A program made the translations under genes and the position numbers. 64,000 bases of DNA from Actinomycetospora callitridis (GTDB lineage: Bacteria; Actinomycetota; Actinomycetes; Mycobacteriales; Pseudonocardiaceae): assembly GCF_028737265.1 (NCBI RefSeq), contig NZ_JAQZAK010000010.1, forward strand, positions 124,001 through 188,000, in the 5' to 3' direction. Below are positions 17,796 to 26,564 of this stretch, in pieces. Position 1 is the first letter of the stretch. Each line of letters begins with the position of its first letter. A model generated the notes under the pieces. The model was not told the origin of the DNA. It worked only from the letters and a program-made list of their open reading frames with translations, and ran no database searches.

Positions 17796-18107
17796 ATGGA
17801 ACCCGACCAGGACCCCCGCGTCCCGGCTCCCCGCGACGGGGGCCGCGAGACGGCGGAGGACGGCGGCTACCCCTTCCTGCCCTTCGTCCCGGCCCCGCGC
17901 GTCGCCCCGTGGATCGAGCGGATGCCCGTGACGGCTCCGCTCCCGACCCCGTCCACCGCGCTCGCGCCCGCGCCGGTCGTCCCCGACGCCGGCCTGCCCG
18001 CGCTGCTCCGCGCCTGGGGACGGGCCGTCACCCGCGCCGTGCACGCCGCGGTCAGCGGCGTCCGCTCGCTGCTCGACGCGCTGGTCCCCGCCCCGGCCCC
18101 GCGCTGA
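17796..18107 (+). CDS. Proline/alanine-rich protein of unknown function (103 aa)
   Basis: Hypothetical protein. The ATG at 17796 has GAGAGG 8 nt upstream; an in-frame ATG at 17757 would add 13 residues. The N-terminus is acidic/polar (MEPDQDPRVPAPRDGG), the middle Pro/Ala-rich and the last ~40 residues form one amphipathic helix (LPALLRAWGRAVTRAVHAAV). No signal peptide or known domain. It is divergent from the PBP gene across ~330 bp of otherwise featureless DNA that should hold both promoters. Confidence 0.55.
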   Translation: MEPDQDPRVPAPRDGGRETAEDGGYPFLPFVPAPRVAPWIERMPVTAPLPTPSTALAPAPVVPDAGLPALLRAWGRAVTRAVHAAVSGVRSLLDALVPAPAPR

Positions 18108-18123
18108 GACCGGGCTCGCGGAC

Positions 18124-18882
18124 CTACAGCTGCACCCCGCGCGTCAGCGCCCCGTCGACGACGAGGTTGGTGCCACTGATGAACGTGGCCGCCGGGCTCG
18201 CCAGGAACGTCACCGCCCGCGCGACCTCCTGCGGCGTCGCCATCCGCCCGGTCGGGTTCAGCCCGAGGGCGTGCCCGTAGAGGTCGGGGTCGTTCTGCTC
18301 GATCGACTCCCAGACCCCGCCCGCAAAATAGACGTTGCCCGGGGAGACCGTGTTGGCCCGGACGCGGCCGGCGAGCTGGTACGCGAGGCCCTGGGTGTAG
18401 TGGACGAGCGCGCCCTTGAACGTCCCGTACGGGCCGGCGGCGAAGTCGATCTCGCGGCCCGAGACGCTGGAGATCGTGACGATCGCGCCGGCGTCGCTCG
18501 CCTCGAGCGAGGGCAGAGCCGCCTCGACGAGGCGCACGGTGCCGAGCATGTCGGTGGTGAAGCTCGCCGCCCAGTTCTCCTCGGTGGACGGGATCGCCAG
18601 CGCCGAGACGTTGGCGACGACGGCGTCGATGCCGCCGCGCTGCGCGGCGGACTCCCGCACCCAGGAGGCGAGCGCGTCGCCGTCGGCGACGTCGACCTCC
18701 GCGCCGTACACGTCGTAGCCCGCGCCGCGCAGCTCCTCCTCCGCCTTGCGCACGCCGTCGGCCGACCGGGCGCAGAACGCGACCGTGGCCCCCTCGGCGG
18801 CGAGCGCCTCGACCACCGCCCGCCCGATGCCCCGGCTGCCGCCGGTGACGAGCGCGATCCGGCCGTTGAGCTGGAGGTCCAT
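18124..18882 (-). CDS. Short-chain dehydrogenase/reductase (SDR)
   Basis: 252 aa classical SDR: cofactor loop TGGSRGIG (residues ~14-21), NVSALA in place of the usual NNAG, catalytic Ser in ISSVSG and YGTFK (YxxxK). The C-terminal SGTNLVVDGALTRG is the family end. NAD(P)-dependent oxidoreductase of unknown substrate. It begins 9 bp after the stop of the acetamidase-family gene, so the two are co-transcribed. Confidence 0.9.
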   Translation of the reverse strand: MDLQLNGRIALVTGGSRGIGRAVVEALAAEGATVAFCARSADGVRKAEEELRGAGYDVYGAEVDVADGDALASWVRESAAQRGGIDAVVANVSALAIPSTEENWAASFTTDMLGTVRLVEAALPSLEASDAGAIVTISSVSGREIDFAAGPYGTFKGALVHYTQGLAYQLAGRVRANTVSPGNVYFAGGVWESIEQNDPDLYGHALGLNPTGRMATPQEVARAVTFLASPAATFISGTNLVVDGALTRGVQL

Positions 18883-18891
18883 GGGGCTCCT

Positions 18892-19902
18892 CTACGTCAG
18901 GGAGGTGGCGCGGGCACGCAGGTCCGCGTGCAGCCCGTCGAGCGGGCGCAGGCCGGGCACGAGCGTCTTGGACACCTTCGTCACGGCGCTGTAGTTGGTG
19001 TCGACGACGTTGGCCAGCGGCGTCAGCGACACCTGGGTGAGCAGCTGGTAGGCGTCGAGACGGTCGAGACCGAGCAGCTCGCCGAGCCAGCCGATCATCT
19101 CGACCTGGCTGATCCGCCAGGCGTCCTCGAGCGGCCGTGACGAGCCGACGACGATGATCTCGCCGTCGTTCTCGATCCGCGGCCACAGCGGCGCCCGCGC
19201 CGCCGAGGCCTTGACCAGGTCGACGATGAGCGTGACGTCCATGGCGCCCTCGACCGCGGTGCCGCAGGACTCGCCCTCGCCCTGGCGGTAGTGGCCGTCA
19301 CCGACCGAGAAGATCGCGCCCGGCTCGTTCACCGGCAGGTAGCAGGTGGCGCCGGCCCGCATCTCGGGCGTGTCCATGTTGCCGCCGAAGGCGTCCGGGG
19401 TCAGCGACGACCGGACCTCGCGGTTGGCGGGAGCCACGCCGACGGTGCCGAGCATTGGGTCGATCGGCAGGTCGAGGGAGAACTCGCCCTGGTGCGCGAC
19501 GAACGTGACGGTGCCGCGGGCGCGGTCGAGCTCGTAGATCCAGGTGCGCTCGGGCAGCGGGTCGGCGAGCAGGGCGGTGCGGTCGGTGCCGGTCAGCCCG
19601 CCGAAGAAGGGGACGAGCGTGGAGGCGCCCCAGTCCCGCGCCGGGGTGAGGTCGACGAGGTGCAGCACGAGCGTGTCGCCGGGCTCGGCGCCGCGCACCG
19701 CGAACGGGCCGGTCTGCGGGTTGAGGAACCGCGGGTCGAGCGTCGCGCTCGCGACGTCGGAGACGGTGCGGATGGCGCCGCCGAACGCGTCGTCGCACCA
19801 CAGCCGCAGCACCGTGCCGGGCTCGATCTCGCGGATCGGGGCGGCGCCGCCGAAGGTCCAGGCGTACTGGGACCGCTCGGGCCGGAACTCGACGACGTCC
19901 AC
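18892..19902 (-). CDS. Acetamidase/formamidase family protein
   Basis: 336 aa, the FmdA/AmdA family: FGGAAPIREIEPGTVLRLWC, NPQTGPFAVRGAEPGDTLVLHL, the HQGEFSLDLPIDPMLGT region, FGGNMDTPEMRAGATCYLPV and VGDGHYRQGEGE (metal site). It would cleave short amides to acid and ammonia with a divalent metal. The GTG at 19902 is chosen because GGGAGG lies 5 nt upstream. Its operon partners are an SDR downstream and a 164-aa protein and kinase upstream. Confidence 0.9.
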   Translation of the reverse strand: MDVVEFRPERSQYAWTFGGAAPIREIEPGTVLRLWCDDAFGGAIRTVSDVASATLDPRFLNPQTGPFAVRGAEPGDTLVLHLVDLTPARDWGASTLVPFFGGLTGTDRTALLADPLPERTWIYELDRARGTVTFVAHQGEFSLDLPIDPMLGTVGVAPANREVRSSLTPDAFGGNMDTPEMRAGATCYLPVNEPGAIFSVGDGHYRQGEGESCGTAVEGAMDVTLIVDLVKASAARAPLWPRIENDGEIIVVGSSRPLEDAWRISQVEMIGWLGELLGLDRLDAYQLLTQVSLTPLANVVDTNYSAVTKVSKTLVPGLRPLDGLHADLRARATSLT

Positions 19903-19918
19903 GACGGCCTCCCGCGGC

Positions 19919-20413
19919 CTAGTACTTGTCGGAGCCGGTGAGGGCGTGCTCGAGCTGGTCGGCGATGTGCGTGACCAGGCGGAACGGAGCGTCGAACTCG
20001 GCGAACGAGAGATCCTCGAGCGGGGTGGCGTGCCGGAACACCGCGACACCGCCGACCGCCACCGCACCGCCGACGACGGCCTCCTCGGCGAGCTCCAGGA
20101 GGCGGCGCGTGTCGATCTCGTCGAGGCGGGCGATCGGCGACTCGATCTGCAGCCAGTCGTGCCCGTCGACCTCGCCCCGGTGGTGCACGTAGACCAGCTG
20201 CGTGCGGTCCTCGGTGGTGGGGAGCCGGAACGTCAGGCTGCTCTTGTTCTGCGCCATGACCTCGTACCGCAGGCGCACCCAGGTCACCAAGTCGTCCCAC
20301 GAGGCCACCGACCACTCACCGTCCTCACGAGGGGTGCCCGGACGGCGCGCCGGGCGGAGCGAGCGCACCGTAGCAGCGCGCCTGCGTGGTGATCGTTCGC
20401 TGTCGTCGCTCAC
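19919..20413 (-). CDS. Unknown 164-aa protein encoded with the kinase
   Basis: Soluble alpha/beta protein. The first ~30 residues are basic and disordered (SPRRRAATVRSLRPARRPG). Residues ~35-160 alternate strands and helices (LTFRLPTTEDRTQLVYVHHR, DWLQIESPIARL, VGGVAVFRHATPLEDL), a pattern resembling YbjN/T3SS-chaperone-like domains, but I cannot assign it firmly. GTG start in a GTGA overlap with the upstream Ser/Thr kinase, so it may be the kinase's partner or substrate; that is inference. Confidence 0.65.
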   Translation of the reverse strand: MSDDSERSPRRRAATVRSLRPARRPGTPREDGEWSVASWDDLVTWVRLRYEVMAQNKSSLTFRLPTTEDRTQLVYVHHRGEVDGHDWLQIESPIARLDEIDTRRLLELAEEAVVGGAVAVGGVAVFRHATPLEDLSFAEFDAPFRLVTHIADQLEHALTGSDKY

Positions 20414-22200
20414 CGGACGCCTCCGCCGACGAGACGGTCCCAGCCGGCGTGACCCACCGCGGAGGTGGCGCCGCTGCGGTCGAGCAGGCGCAGCAGTGCG
20501 GCGCCGTCACGCGGCCGGTCGGACGCGTCCTGCGCCGTCGCACGGCGCAGCACCGGGACGAGCCGCGGGGAGAGCCGGTGCACGGCGCCGAACGCCTCGG
20601 ACCCGGGGCCGTCGAGGATGCGCCGCGCGATGTCGAGGATGTTGTCGCCGTCGAAGAGGTGGTCGCCACGCGCGGCGAACACCACGCAGCACGCCCAGGC
20701 CCACACGTCGGTGGCGGGGACGGCGCCGTTGCCGGTGACCTGCTCGGGCGCCATGTAGCCCGGCGTGCCGACCATGTTCCCGGCCGGCGTGTGGTGGGTC
20801 TGGCCCACGACCCGGGCGATGCCGAAGTCGACCACCTTCGGACCGGCGGAGGTCAGCAGGACGTTGCCGGGCTTGAGGTCGCGGTGGGTGATGCCGTCCG
20901 CGTGCAGGGCCGCGAGCGCGCGGGCGAGCGCGATCGCGGTGCGCGTGAGCATCTCGCCGTCGGTGACCGCCCCCGACGCCGCGACGAACGCGTGCAGCGA
21001 CGGCCCGTCGAGGCGCTCCATCACGATGTAGGGCATCGACCCGTCGAAACCGACGCCGTGCACGCGCGCGGTGTAGTCGCCGGTGACCTTCTGCAGCGTC
21101 TGGCCCTCGCGCAGGAAGCGGGTGCGGGCGTCGACGTCGTCGAGCAGGTGCGGCGCCAGCACCTTGATGGCCACGACGCCGTGCGTGCCGGCCCGGTGGC
21201 CGAGGTAGACGGTGCCCATCCCGCCGGAGCCGAGACGCCCCGTGAGCGTGTACTCGCCGACCGAGCGCGGGTCGTGCGGCGAGAGGGGCTGCTCGGGCGC
21301 GGCGAGGTCGACCAGGCGGGTCGACGGGCCGACGACCGGCGGGGGTGGGAGGGGGCGCGACGGGGGCGGCGGGACCGACCGAGCCAGGCCCGACGGCGCC
21401 GGCGGGGCGATCTGCGCGCGGCTCACGTCGGGCTCCCGCCCGTTGCGACGGGCGCGCAGCAGCCGCCGCTCGCGCACCGGGGGCAGCCGCGCGGCGCGCA
21501 ACGCTTCGGGGACGACGGGCGCCTCGCGGCAGGCGCGGGGACGCCCCGCGCGGGCAGTGACCTGGTGCGCGAGCAGGAAGAGCGCCGCGCCCAGCCCGAC
21601 GCCCGGGACCGCCGCGGCGCCGACTGCCAGGACGAGGACCAGGCCGAGCAGCAGGCCGAGCGCCAACGTCGCCTTCCCGCGGCTGGCGGGCCACGGCCGC
21701 GTCACGGGCATCGCACGCCGGCGCTCGAGGTCCAGGCCGCCGACGTAGAGGCCGGCCACCGTGAGCGAGAGCAGGCCCAGGACGACGAGGCCGGCGACCG
21801 TGATGGTCGGGCCGCTCGTGGTGGGGGCCGGCAGGCCCGCGTCGTCGAGGCGCGCGATGAGCCCCCGGATCGCGAGGCGGCGCCCGGCCGCGAGCTCGTC
21901 GGCGACGAGGGACACCGTCAGCACGCCGATCACGACCGTGACCAGGGCCGTCAGCGCCGTCAGGCCGATCGCGCGCGGCACGGGCAGGTCGGCGGCACGG
22001 TGCAGGTGGCGGCGCGCGCGTCGGCGCTCGGCCCCCGCCAGGCGCGCGACGCGGTCGGTGACCACCCGGTCGACCAGCATCGCGGTGCGCCGCTGTGCGG
22101 CCGCGCGCCGGTGCAGAGGGGCCATCGCGAGGGCGGTCAGCACGCCCGCGACGACCACCACGAGGACGGGCACCGCCGGGCCCAGCTCGGCCAGCCCCAC
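20410..22200 (-). CDS. Serine/threonine protein kinase with N-terminal membrane domain
   Basis: 596 aa with unusual order: about four hydrophobic spans in residues 1-210, a Pro-rich linker, then a Hanks-type kinase at ~315-575. All catalytic motifs are intact: LGSGGMGTVYLG (Gly loop), VAIKV (Lys), HRDLKPGNVLL, VDFGIA and GYMAPEQ. Most actinobacterial Pkn kinases have the kinase N-terminal and one span after it, so this one is inverted, with no extracellular PASTA-type sensor. It probably signals at the inner face of the membrane; substrates unknown. Confidence 0.92.
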   Translation of the reverse strand: MGLAELGPAVPVLVVVVAGVLTALAMAPLHRRAAAQRRTAMLVDRVVTDRVARLAGAERRRARRHLHRAADLPVPRAIGLTALTALVTVVIGVLTVSLVADELAAGRRLAIRGLIARLDDAGLPAPTTSGPTITVAGLVVLGLLSLTVAGLYVGGLDLERRRAMPVTRPWPASRGKATLALGLLLGLVLVLAVGAAAVPGVGLGAALFLLAHQVTARAGRPRACREAPVVPEALRAARLPPVRERRLLRARRNGREPDVSRAQIAPPAPSGLARSVPPPPSRPLPPPPVVGPSTRLVDLAAPEQPLSPHDPRSVGEYTLTGRLGSGGMGTVYLGHRAGTHGVVAIKVLAPHLLDDVDARTRFLREGQTLQKVTGDYTARVHGVGFDGSMPYIVMERLDGPSLHAFVAASGAVTDGEMLTRTAIALARALAALHADGITHRDLKPGNVLLTSAGPKVVDFGIARVVGQTHHTPAGNMVGTPGYMAPEQVTGNGAVPATDVWAWACCVVFAARGDHLFDGDNILDIARRILDGPGSEAFGAVHRLSPRLVPVLRRATAQDASDRPRDGAALLRLLDRSGATSAVGHAGWDRLVGGGVR

Positions 22201-22283
22201 GCCGACCTCCCCTCCCGCCGTCCGCGTTCCCGCGGTCGGTCCGTCCTCCCGACGCCGTCCCCTGAGGTTACCGGGGTACCGGA

Positions 22284-22934
22284 TCAGCTCCGGGTGCGGC
22301 GACCCGGCGCGCCGTCACCCTCACGCGTCACGGTGGTCTTCTTCCGTCCCGGGCGCCACCGAGGCTTGCGGGGATGGCGCAGGACGACGTCGCCGAGACT
22401 GTGCTTTCCCCGGATCGCGAGGTGCGGCGTGCCGCGCTCGCGCCGGTGGGTCGTGTCGTCGCGGACCTTGCCCGCGGAGATGAGCAGGTCGTCGACGTCG
22501 GCCGTGGCGCCCTCGGGCAGCACGAGCACCGGGGAGCACAGCCCCGTCGCCAGCTCGACCGCGATCACCGGCGCGGTGCACTCGGCGCCCGTGAAGTCCA
22601 GCGTCACCCCGCCGACCCAGCTGTGGACGCGCACCACGGGCGGCACCCGCCAGTACCCGCGCCGGGAGATCGCGCCGCCGACCCCCGCGCGCAGGTCGAG
22701 GACGTCGACCGAGCGCTCGACGTGCAGCGATGCCCCCGGCAGGTCGTCGAGCAGGCCGACGAGGTCCCCCCGGACCCGCGCGGCGAGCGCGGCGGCGGAG
22801 CGGTCGCTGTACTCGGCGGGGGTGATCTGCCCGGCCACCATGGCCCGCGACAGGAACTGCTGGACCTGCTCGCGCTCGGTGTCCGAGACGCGCAGGCCCG
22901 CGGGATCCACCGGCTCCGGGCTCGCGGACGTCAC
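22284..22934 (-). CDS. DUF1707 domain protein
   Basis: 216 aa. The N-terminal ~60 residues are the DUF1707 (SHOCT-like) helical domain: LRVSDTEREQVQQFLSRAMV, then GQITPAEYSDRSAAALAAR. The C-terminal part is beta-rich, like the LiaF/DUF2154-type domains that often follow, and ends in a strongly basic tail. No membrane span. The GTG at 22934 is preceded by TATCAT with a 6-nt gap on the same strand, indicating a leaderless transcript. It lies 83 bp upstream of the kinase gene. Confidence 0.82.
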   Translation of the reverse strand: MTSASPEPVDPAGLRVSDTEREQVQQFLSRAMVAGQITPAEYSDRSAAALAARVRGDLVGLLDDLPGASLHVERSVDVLDLRAGVGGAISRRGYWRVPPVVRVHSWVGGVTLDFTGAECTAPVIAVELATGLCSPVLVLPEGATADVDDLLISAGKVRDDTTHRRERGTPHLAIRGKHSLGDVVLRHPRKPRWRPGRKKTTVTREGDGAPGRRTRS

Positions 22935-23007
22935 ACCGGAATGATAGGTCGCCGCGAGCACCCGCCCGGGAGCGCTCGACCCGGATGAGACGGCAGTCGG
23001 GACGGAG

Positions 23008-23943
23008 GTGGCGGTGCCGCGGGGCCTGGTGCTCGTCCTGGCGGTGCTCGCCCTGGCCGCCGGCTGCGCGGGTGCGAACCGGCAGGTGTCCCCGTTGACG
23101 GGGATGCCCGCGTCGTCGAACGCGCCCGTGCTCGCGGTGAAGGTGGACAACTCCCCCGCCGGCCGCCCGTGGACCGGTGTCGAGGACGCCGACGTCGTCT
23201 ACGTCGAGCCCGTCGAGGGCGGCACGACCCGGCTGCTCGCGGTGTTCTCGTCGCGCCTCCCGGCCTCGGTCGGTCCGGTGCGCAGCGCCCGTGAGTCGGA
23301 CGTCACGGTGCTCGGCGCCTACGGCCGTCCGGCGCTGGCGTTCTCCGGCTCCGCCCCCGAGCTGGCCGGCACGCTCGCCAACGCCCCGCTTGTCGCCGTG
23401 ACGCCCGCGACCGCCGCCTCGGCGTTCCGCCGCGATCCCGACCGCCGCGCGCCGGTGAACCTGTACGCCGACCCCGAGGCCCTGCTCGCCGCGGCCGGCG
23501 AGGTCTCCCCACCCCGTGACGTCGGCTTCCGGTTCGGCGCGACCCCCGCGGGCGGCGAGGTCGTCCGGCACCGCGAGGTGGCGTTCGGGTCCGCCATCGT
23601 GGGCCTGACCTGGGACGCCGTGCGCGGCCGGTGGGTGGTCGAGCCCGGCGGCGACCCGGTCGTCCCGGCCGGCGGCGGCGACCCGGTCGGCGCCGCCACC
23701 GTGCTCGTCCAGAAGGTCACGACGCGGCCGTCGGCCATCCGCGACGCCGCCGGAGCGGTCTCGCCCTACGCCGTGACCACCGGCGAGGGCGAGGCGGAGG
23801 TGCTGCGCGACGGCCGTGCCTTCCCCGCGCGGTGGTCGCGGCCTGCCCCGACCGATCCGACCCGGGTCCTCGACGCCGGCGGCGCCCCCGTGCCGTTCGC
23901 GTCCGGACCACTGTGGGTCCTGCTGGCGCCCGAGGACGGTTGA
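23008..23943 (+). CDS. DUF3048 family lipoprotein
   Basis: 311 aa. The N-terminal LVLVLAVLALAAGC is a lipoprotein signal with lipobox LAAGC. The mature protein matches DUF3048 (YerB-type): SPLTGMPASSNAPVLAVKVDN, EDADVVYVEPVEGGTTRLLAVF and VGPVRSARESDV. Function is unknown; members are cell-surface proteins. The second GTG at 23014 has a better-placed GGAGG and may be the true start. It is divergent from the DUF1707 gene. Confidence 0.86.
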   Translation: MAVPRGLVLVLAVLALAAGCAGANRQVSPLTGMPASSNAPVLAVKVDNSPAGRPWTGVEDADVVYVEPVEGGTTRLLAVFSSRLPASVGPVRSARESDVTVLGAYGRPALAFSGSAPELAGTLANAPLVAVTPATAASAFRRDPDRRAPVNLYADPEALLAAAGEVSPPRDVGFRFGATPAGGEVVRHREVAFGSAIVGLTWDAVRGRWVVEPGGDPVVPAGGGDPVGAATVLVQKVTTRPSAIRDAAGAVSPYAVTTGEGEAEVLRDGRAFPARWSRPAPTDPTRVLDAGGAPVPFASGPLWVLLAPEDG

Positions 23944-23973
23944 CCACCCCGTCCGCGGGGGTACACCGGGGGC

Positions 23974-24147
23974 ATGGGAGCCGACGACAAGATCGATAAC
24001 AAGTCCGACAAGCTCAAGGGCAAGGTCAAGGAGGCGGCCGGCACCGCTCAGGGTGACGAGGACCTCCGCGCCGAGGGCAAGAAGGACCAGACCAAGGGCG
24101 ACGTCAAGCAGGCCGGCGAGAAGATCAAGGACGCCTTCAAGTCCTGA
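23974..24147 (+). CDS. CsbD family stress-response protein
   Basis: 57 aa, Lys/Asp/Glu/Gly-rich and hydrophilic throughout: DKIDNKSDKLKGKVKEAAGT and GEKIKDAFKS are the CsbD-family pattern. Such small proteins are induced by general stress regulators in several bacteria, role unknown. ATG at 23974, with a strong terminator right after the stop. Confidence 0.9.
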   Translation: MGADDKIDNKSDKLKGKVKEAAGTAQGDEDLRAEGKKDQTKGDVKQAGEKIKDAFKS

Positions 24148-24161
24148 TCCCGCCACACGTT

Positions 24162-24202
24162 CACACGAGCCCCGGGGACCTCGTCCCCGGGGCTCTCGTG
24201 TG
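24162..24202 (+). terminator. Strong hairpin terminator after the CsbD gene
   Basis: Left arm 24162-24179 and right arm 24183-24202 pair over 18 bp with a 3-nt loop and one 2-nt bulge; the core GAGCCCCGGGGAC is very stable. It starts 14 nt after the csbD stop and can also serve the convergent 81-aa gene. Confidence 0.85.
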
Positions 24203-24232
24203 TCCGGGGCTACGTGTCCCTGGTAGGTGTCC

Positions 24233-24478
24233 CTAGTAGCCCCGCGACTCGCGTCGCCCGGCGAAGGAGTAGACCGGCGTGCCGTCGCCCTCGCGCCGGG
24301 CCAGGCGGTGCACCGCGAAGGTGTTGATCCCGGGGATCGAGCCGCCGTGGATCTCGCTGACCTTCTGGCGCGGACCCTGTTCCACCAGCACCAGGAACTC
24401 CTCGGGAAGGCTCGCGCCCTCGGCGATCGTCAGGTCGTGGTCGCCCTGACAGGGACCGTCGGCCAGTCGGATACGCAC
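24233..24478 (-). CDS. Small protein of unknown function (81 aa)
   Basis: Hypothetical soluble protein starting at a GTG with GAGGGG upstream. The sequence reads as mostly beta (IRLADGPCQGDHDLTIAEG, EEFLVLVEQGPRQKVSEIHG) and ends in an Arg-rich segment. No domain recognised. A 14-bp palindrome lies about 95 bp upstream of its start and may control it. Confidence 0.6.
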   Translation of the reverse strand: MRIRLADGPCQGDHDLTIAEGASLPEEFLVLVEQGPRQKVSEIHGGSIPGINTFAVHRLARREGDGTPVYSFAGRRESRGY

Positions 24479-24570
24479 CCGTCACCCCCTCGTCTCGTCG
24501 CAGACGGCGACCATGGTGGCACGCCCTCCGGGACCCGGCGGATCGTCCGGACCCGCCCTTTGCGGATGTA

Positions 24571-24584
24571 CTTGCACATGCAAG
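24571..24584. promoter_or_regulatory. Palindromic operator candidate CTTGCAcaTGCAAG
   Basis: Perfect 6-bp arms around a 2-nt centre, in the ~275-bp gap between the 81-aa minus-strand gene and a plus-strand helical-protein gene. A nearby gene-free stretch within the element (27286-27320) also has GCACATGCA. The cognate regulator is not identifiable. Confidence 0.4.
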
Positions 24585-24755
24585 GATGATCGCCGCCGGT
24601 CATGCCCCCCGTGATCGGCAACGGACCCGGTCGGTGTCCCCCCGCCGGCCGGGTCCTCCCACACTGATCGGACGAGCCCGATGTCACCGTCCGTCGGTCG
24701 GCCGACGGAGGTTGGGCCGGTCCCCCAGCGGACATCCTCATGTCGTCCCCGACGG

Positions 24756-25106
24756 ATGATGAGAGCGGACGTGGAGAAGGACGAGGCGGCGGCGCAGCTC
24801 GCCCGGCAGGCGTCAGAGGCGCTCGCCGGGCTCCTCGAGCACGAACGCACCCAGCCGCCGGACGGCGACCGCTTCGACCGGTGCAGCGAGACCCTCGACG
24901 AGCTCGCCCGGGCCCTCATGACGATCGTCGAGGTCGTCGACCACTGCACCGCGAACTCGCCCGTCGAGGAGGACCCCGACGGCCTCACCGAGAAGGCCCG
25001 CGACCTCGCGACGGCCATCGTCCGACGCCGCAACTCCCTGCTCGCCGAGAGCGCGGCCGCACGCCTGAACGTCGTGCGCGCAGCGCCCGTCCCCCGCGCG
25101 GGCTGA
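24756..25106 (+). CDS. Helical protein of unknown function (116 aa)
   Basis: From the ATG at 24756 the protein is almost entirely predicted helix: EAAAQLARQASEALAGLLEH, then FDRCSETLDELARALMTIVE, then a third helix with DLATAIVRRRNSLLAES. It is acidic early and basic late, with no membrane span or known domain. A three-helix regulatory or scaffold protein is possible, but nothing identifies it. Convergent with the following VOC gene (7 bp between stops). Confidence 0.6.
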   Translation: MMRADVEKDEAAAQLARQASEALAGLLEHERTQPPDGDRFDRCSETLDELARALMTIVEVVDHCTANSPVEEDPDGLTEKARDLATAIVRRRNSLLAESAAARLNVVRAAPVPRAG

Positions 25107-25113
25107 CCCTCAC

Positions 25114-25461
25114 TCAGCCGATCCCGCCGCCGAACCCGATCTCGTTGCCGTCCGGGTCGCGGAAGACGATCTTGCGAGCGCCACCCGGGTAGTCCTCGTG
25201 CCGTACCGGTGCGATCCCCCGCTCGGCGGCGCCGCGCACGGCGTCGTCCAGGTCCTCCGGGACGATCATGAGCTCCGCGTGCCCGGCGCGCCCGGGGTCC
25301 TGCTTGACGTAGAGCCAAGCTTGCTCCGACAGCTCCCACACGGCCTCGGTGTCCGAGGCGAGGAACGACGGCTCCCGGCCGAGGAGGCGCTCGAACCACG
25401 GCCCCGACGCCTCGTAGTCGCTCACGAGGATCCCGGCGAAGAGGAGGCGGCCGGAACTCAC
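25114..25461 (-). CDS. VOC (glyoxalase/bleomycin-resistance) family protein
   Basis: 115 aa, one VOC module: RLLFAGILVSDYEASGPWFE at the start and RKIVFRDPDGNEIGFGGG at the end, where the Glu is the usual metal ligand. GTG at 25461 is taken because upstream codons do not resemble the family. Dioxygenase, isomerase or drug-binding roles are all possible in this fold. Confidence 0.85.
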   Translation of the reverse strand: MSSGRLLFAGILVSDYEASGPWFERLLGREPSFLASDTEAVWELSEQAWLYVKQDPGRAGHAELMIVPEDLDDAVRGAAERGIAPVRHEDYPGGARKIVFRDPDGNEIGFGGGIG

Positions 25462-25513
25462 GAGACACCCGACGAGGTCTCGGAGCGACGGGTGGGCGCG
25501 CGACGACGCGAGG

Positions 25514-26422
25514 TCACGACAGGGTGCGGGACGAGCCGACCTCGTCATCGGGGACGCTCGCCGTCCGAGGAGCGAGCCGGCGCAGGAGGGCGCCCGCGCC
25601 GACGGCCAGCGGGAACATGAGGACGCCGTAGACAGCAGCCGGCACCGCGAGCCGCTCGGTCTGCAGGACGCTCACCGCGACGGCGATCGCGAGCGTGCTG
25701 TTGTGGATCCCGACCTCGAACGCGGAGGCCACGGCCTGCGGGTGCCCGACGCGCAGCAGCCGGGGCACCAGGTACCCCAACGTCAGGCTGATCAGGCAGA
25801 ACGCCGCGGCGACGAGGCCGATCGCGGCCAGGTACTCACCGAGGTTCTCCCGCTCGCCCAGGAGCGCGCCGACGATCACCACGACCAGCACCACGGCCGA
25901 GAGGATGCGCACGGGCCTGTCGGCGCGGTCGGCGAAGGTGGGCGACGCGCGCCGGATCAGCATGCCGATCACCACGGGGACCAGGACCACGGCGAAGACC
26001 TGGGCGGTCTTGCTCAGGTCGAGCCCGAGGCCGCCCTCGACCACGGGCCGGAAATACGCGAGAGACAGGTTCACGACGACCGGCAGGGTGATCACGGCGA
26101 TCACCGAGTTGACCGCCGTCAGCGTGATGTTGAGGGCGACGTCCCCGCGGAAGAGATGGCTGAACAGGTTGGCGGTCGTGCCCCCGGGCGACGCGGCGAG
26201 CAGCATGGTCCCGACGGCGAGCAGTGGGTCGAGCCCCGCCGCGATCACCAGCCCGAAGCAGATCACCGGCAGCACGACGAGCTGGGTCACCAGGGCCGCC
26301 ACGACCGCCACCGGCCGTCGCGCCACGCGGCCGAAGTCGCCGACGGTCAGCGACAGCCCGAGCCCCAGCATCACGACCGCGAGAGCGGCAGGCAGACCGA
26401 CGGTCGTCAGCGCGGAGTCCAT
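25514..26422 (-). CDS. Bile acid:sodium symporter (BASS) family transporter
   Basis: 302 aa with nine to ten hydrophobic spans. The family features SPGGTTANLFSHLFRGDVALN and the later FEVGIHNSTLAIAVAVS (crossing helices of the sodium/substrate site) are clear. It probably imports an organic acid with Na+. The ATG at 26422 is followed by the right hydrophobic start (LTTVGLPAALAVVMLGLGL). It is the last chromosomal gene before the integrated element and read away from it. Confidence 0.9.
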   Translation of the reverse strand: MDSALTTVGLPAALAVVMLGLGLSLTVGDFGRVARRPVAVVAALVTQLVVLPVICFGLVIAAGLDPLLAVGTMLLAASPGGTTANLFSHLFRGDVALNITLTAVNSVIAVITLPVVVNLSLAYFRPVVEGGLGLDLSKTAQVFAVVLVPVVIGMLIRRASPTFADRADRPVRILSAVVLVVVIVGALLGERENLGEYLAAIGLVAAAFCLISLTLGYLVPRLLRVGHPQAVASAFEVGIHNSTLAIAVAVSVLQTERLAVPAAVYGVLMFPLAVGAGALLRRLAPRTASVPDDEVGSSRTLS

Positions 26423-26521
26423 GAACACCCCTGAGTGTGAACAGGGTGCCCATCGTGCCTTCGGGACATCTCGCGAGGAAGCGGTCGAACGCGTCGTTCC
26501 GGACGGCCGCGGTCGACCCCT

Positions 26522-26559
26522 GGGCAAAACAAAGGGGCCGCAGCGCTGCTGCGACCCCT
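26522..26559 (-). terminator. Original terminator of tRNA-Arg(ACG), left of attL
   Basis: On the minus strand a 12-bp stem with one mismatch (arms 26533-26544 and 26548-26559) is followed by TTTGTTTTG. This is a textbook intrinsic terminator placed right after the 3' half of the disrupted tRNA-Arg, so it belongs to the ancestral uninterrupted tRNA gene. Confidence 0.8.
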
Positions 26560-26564
26560 CTGAA

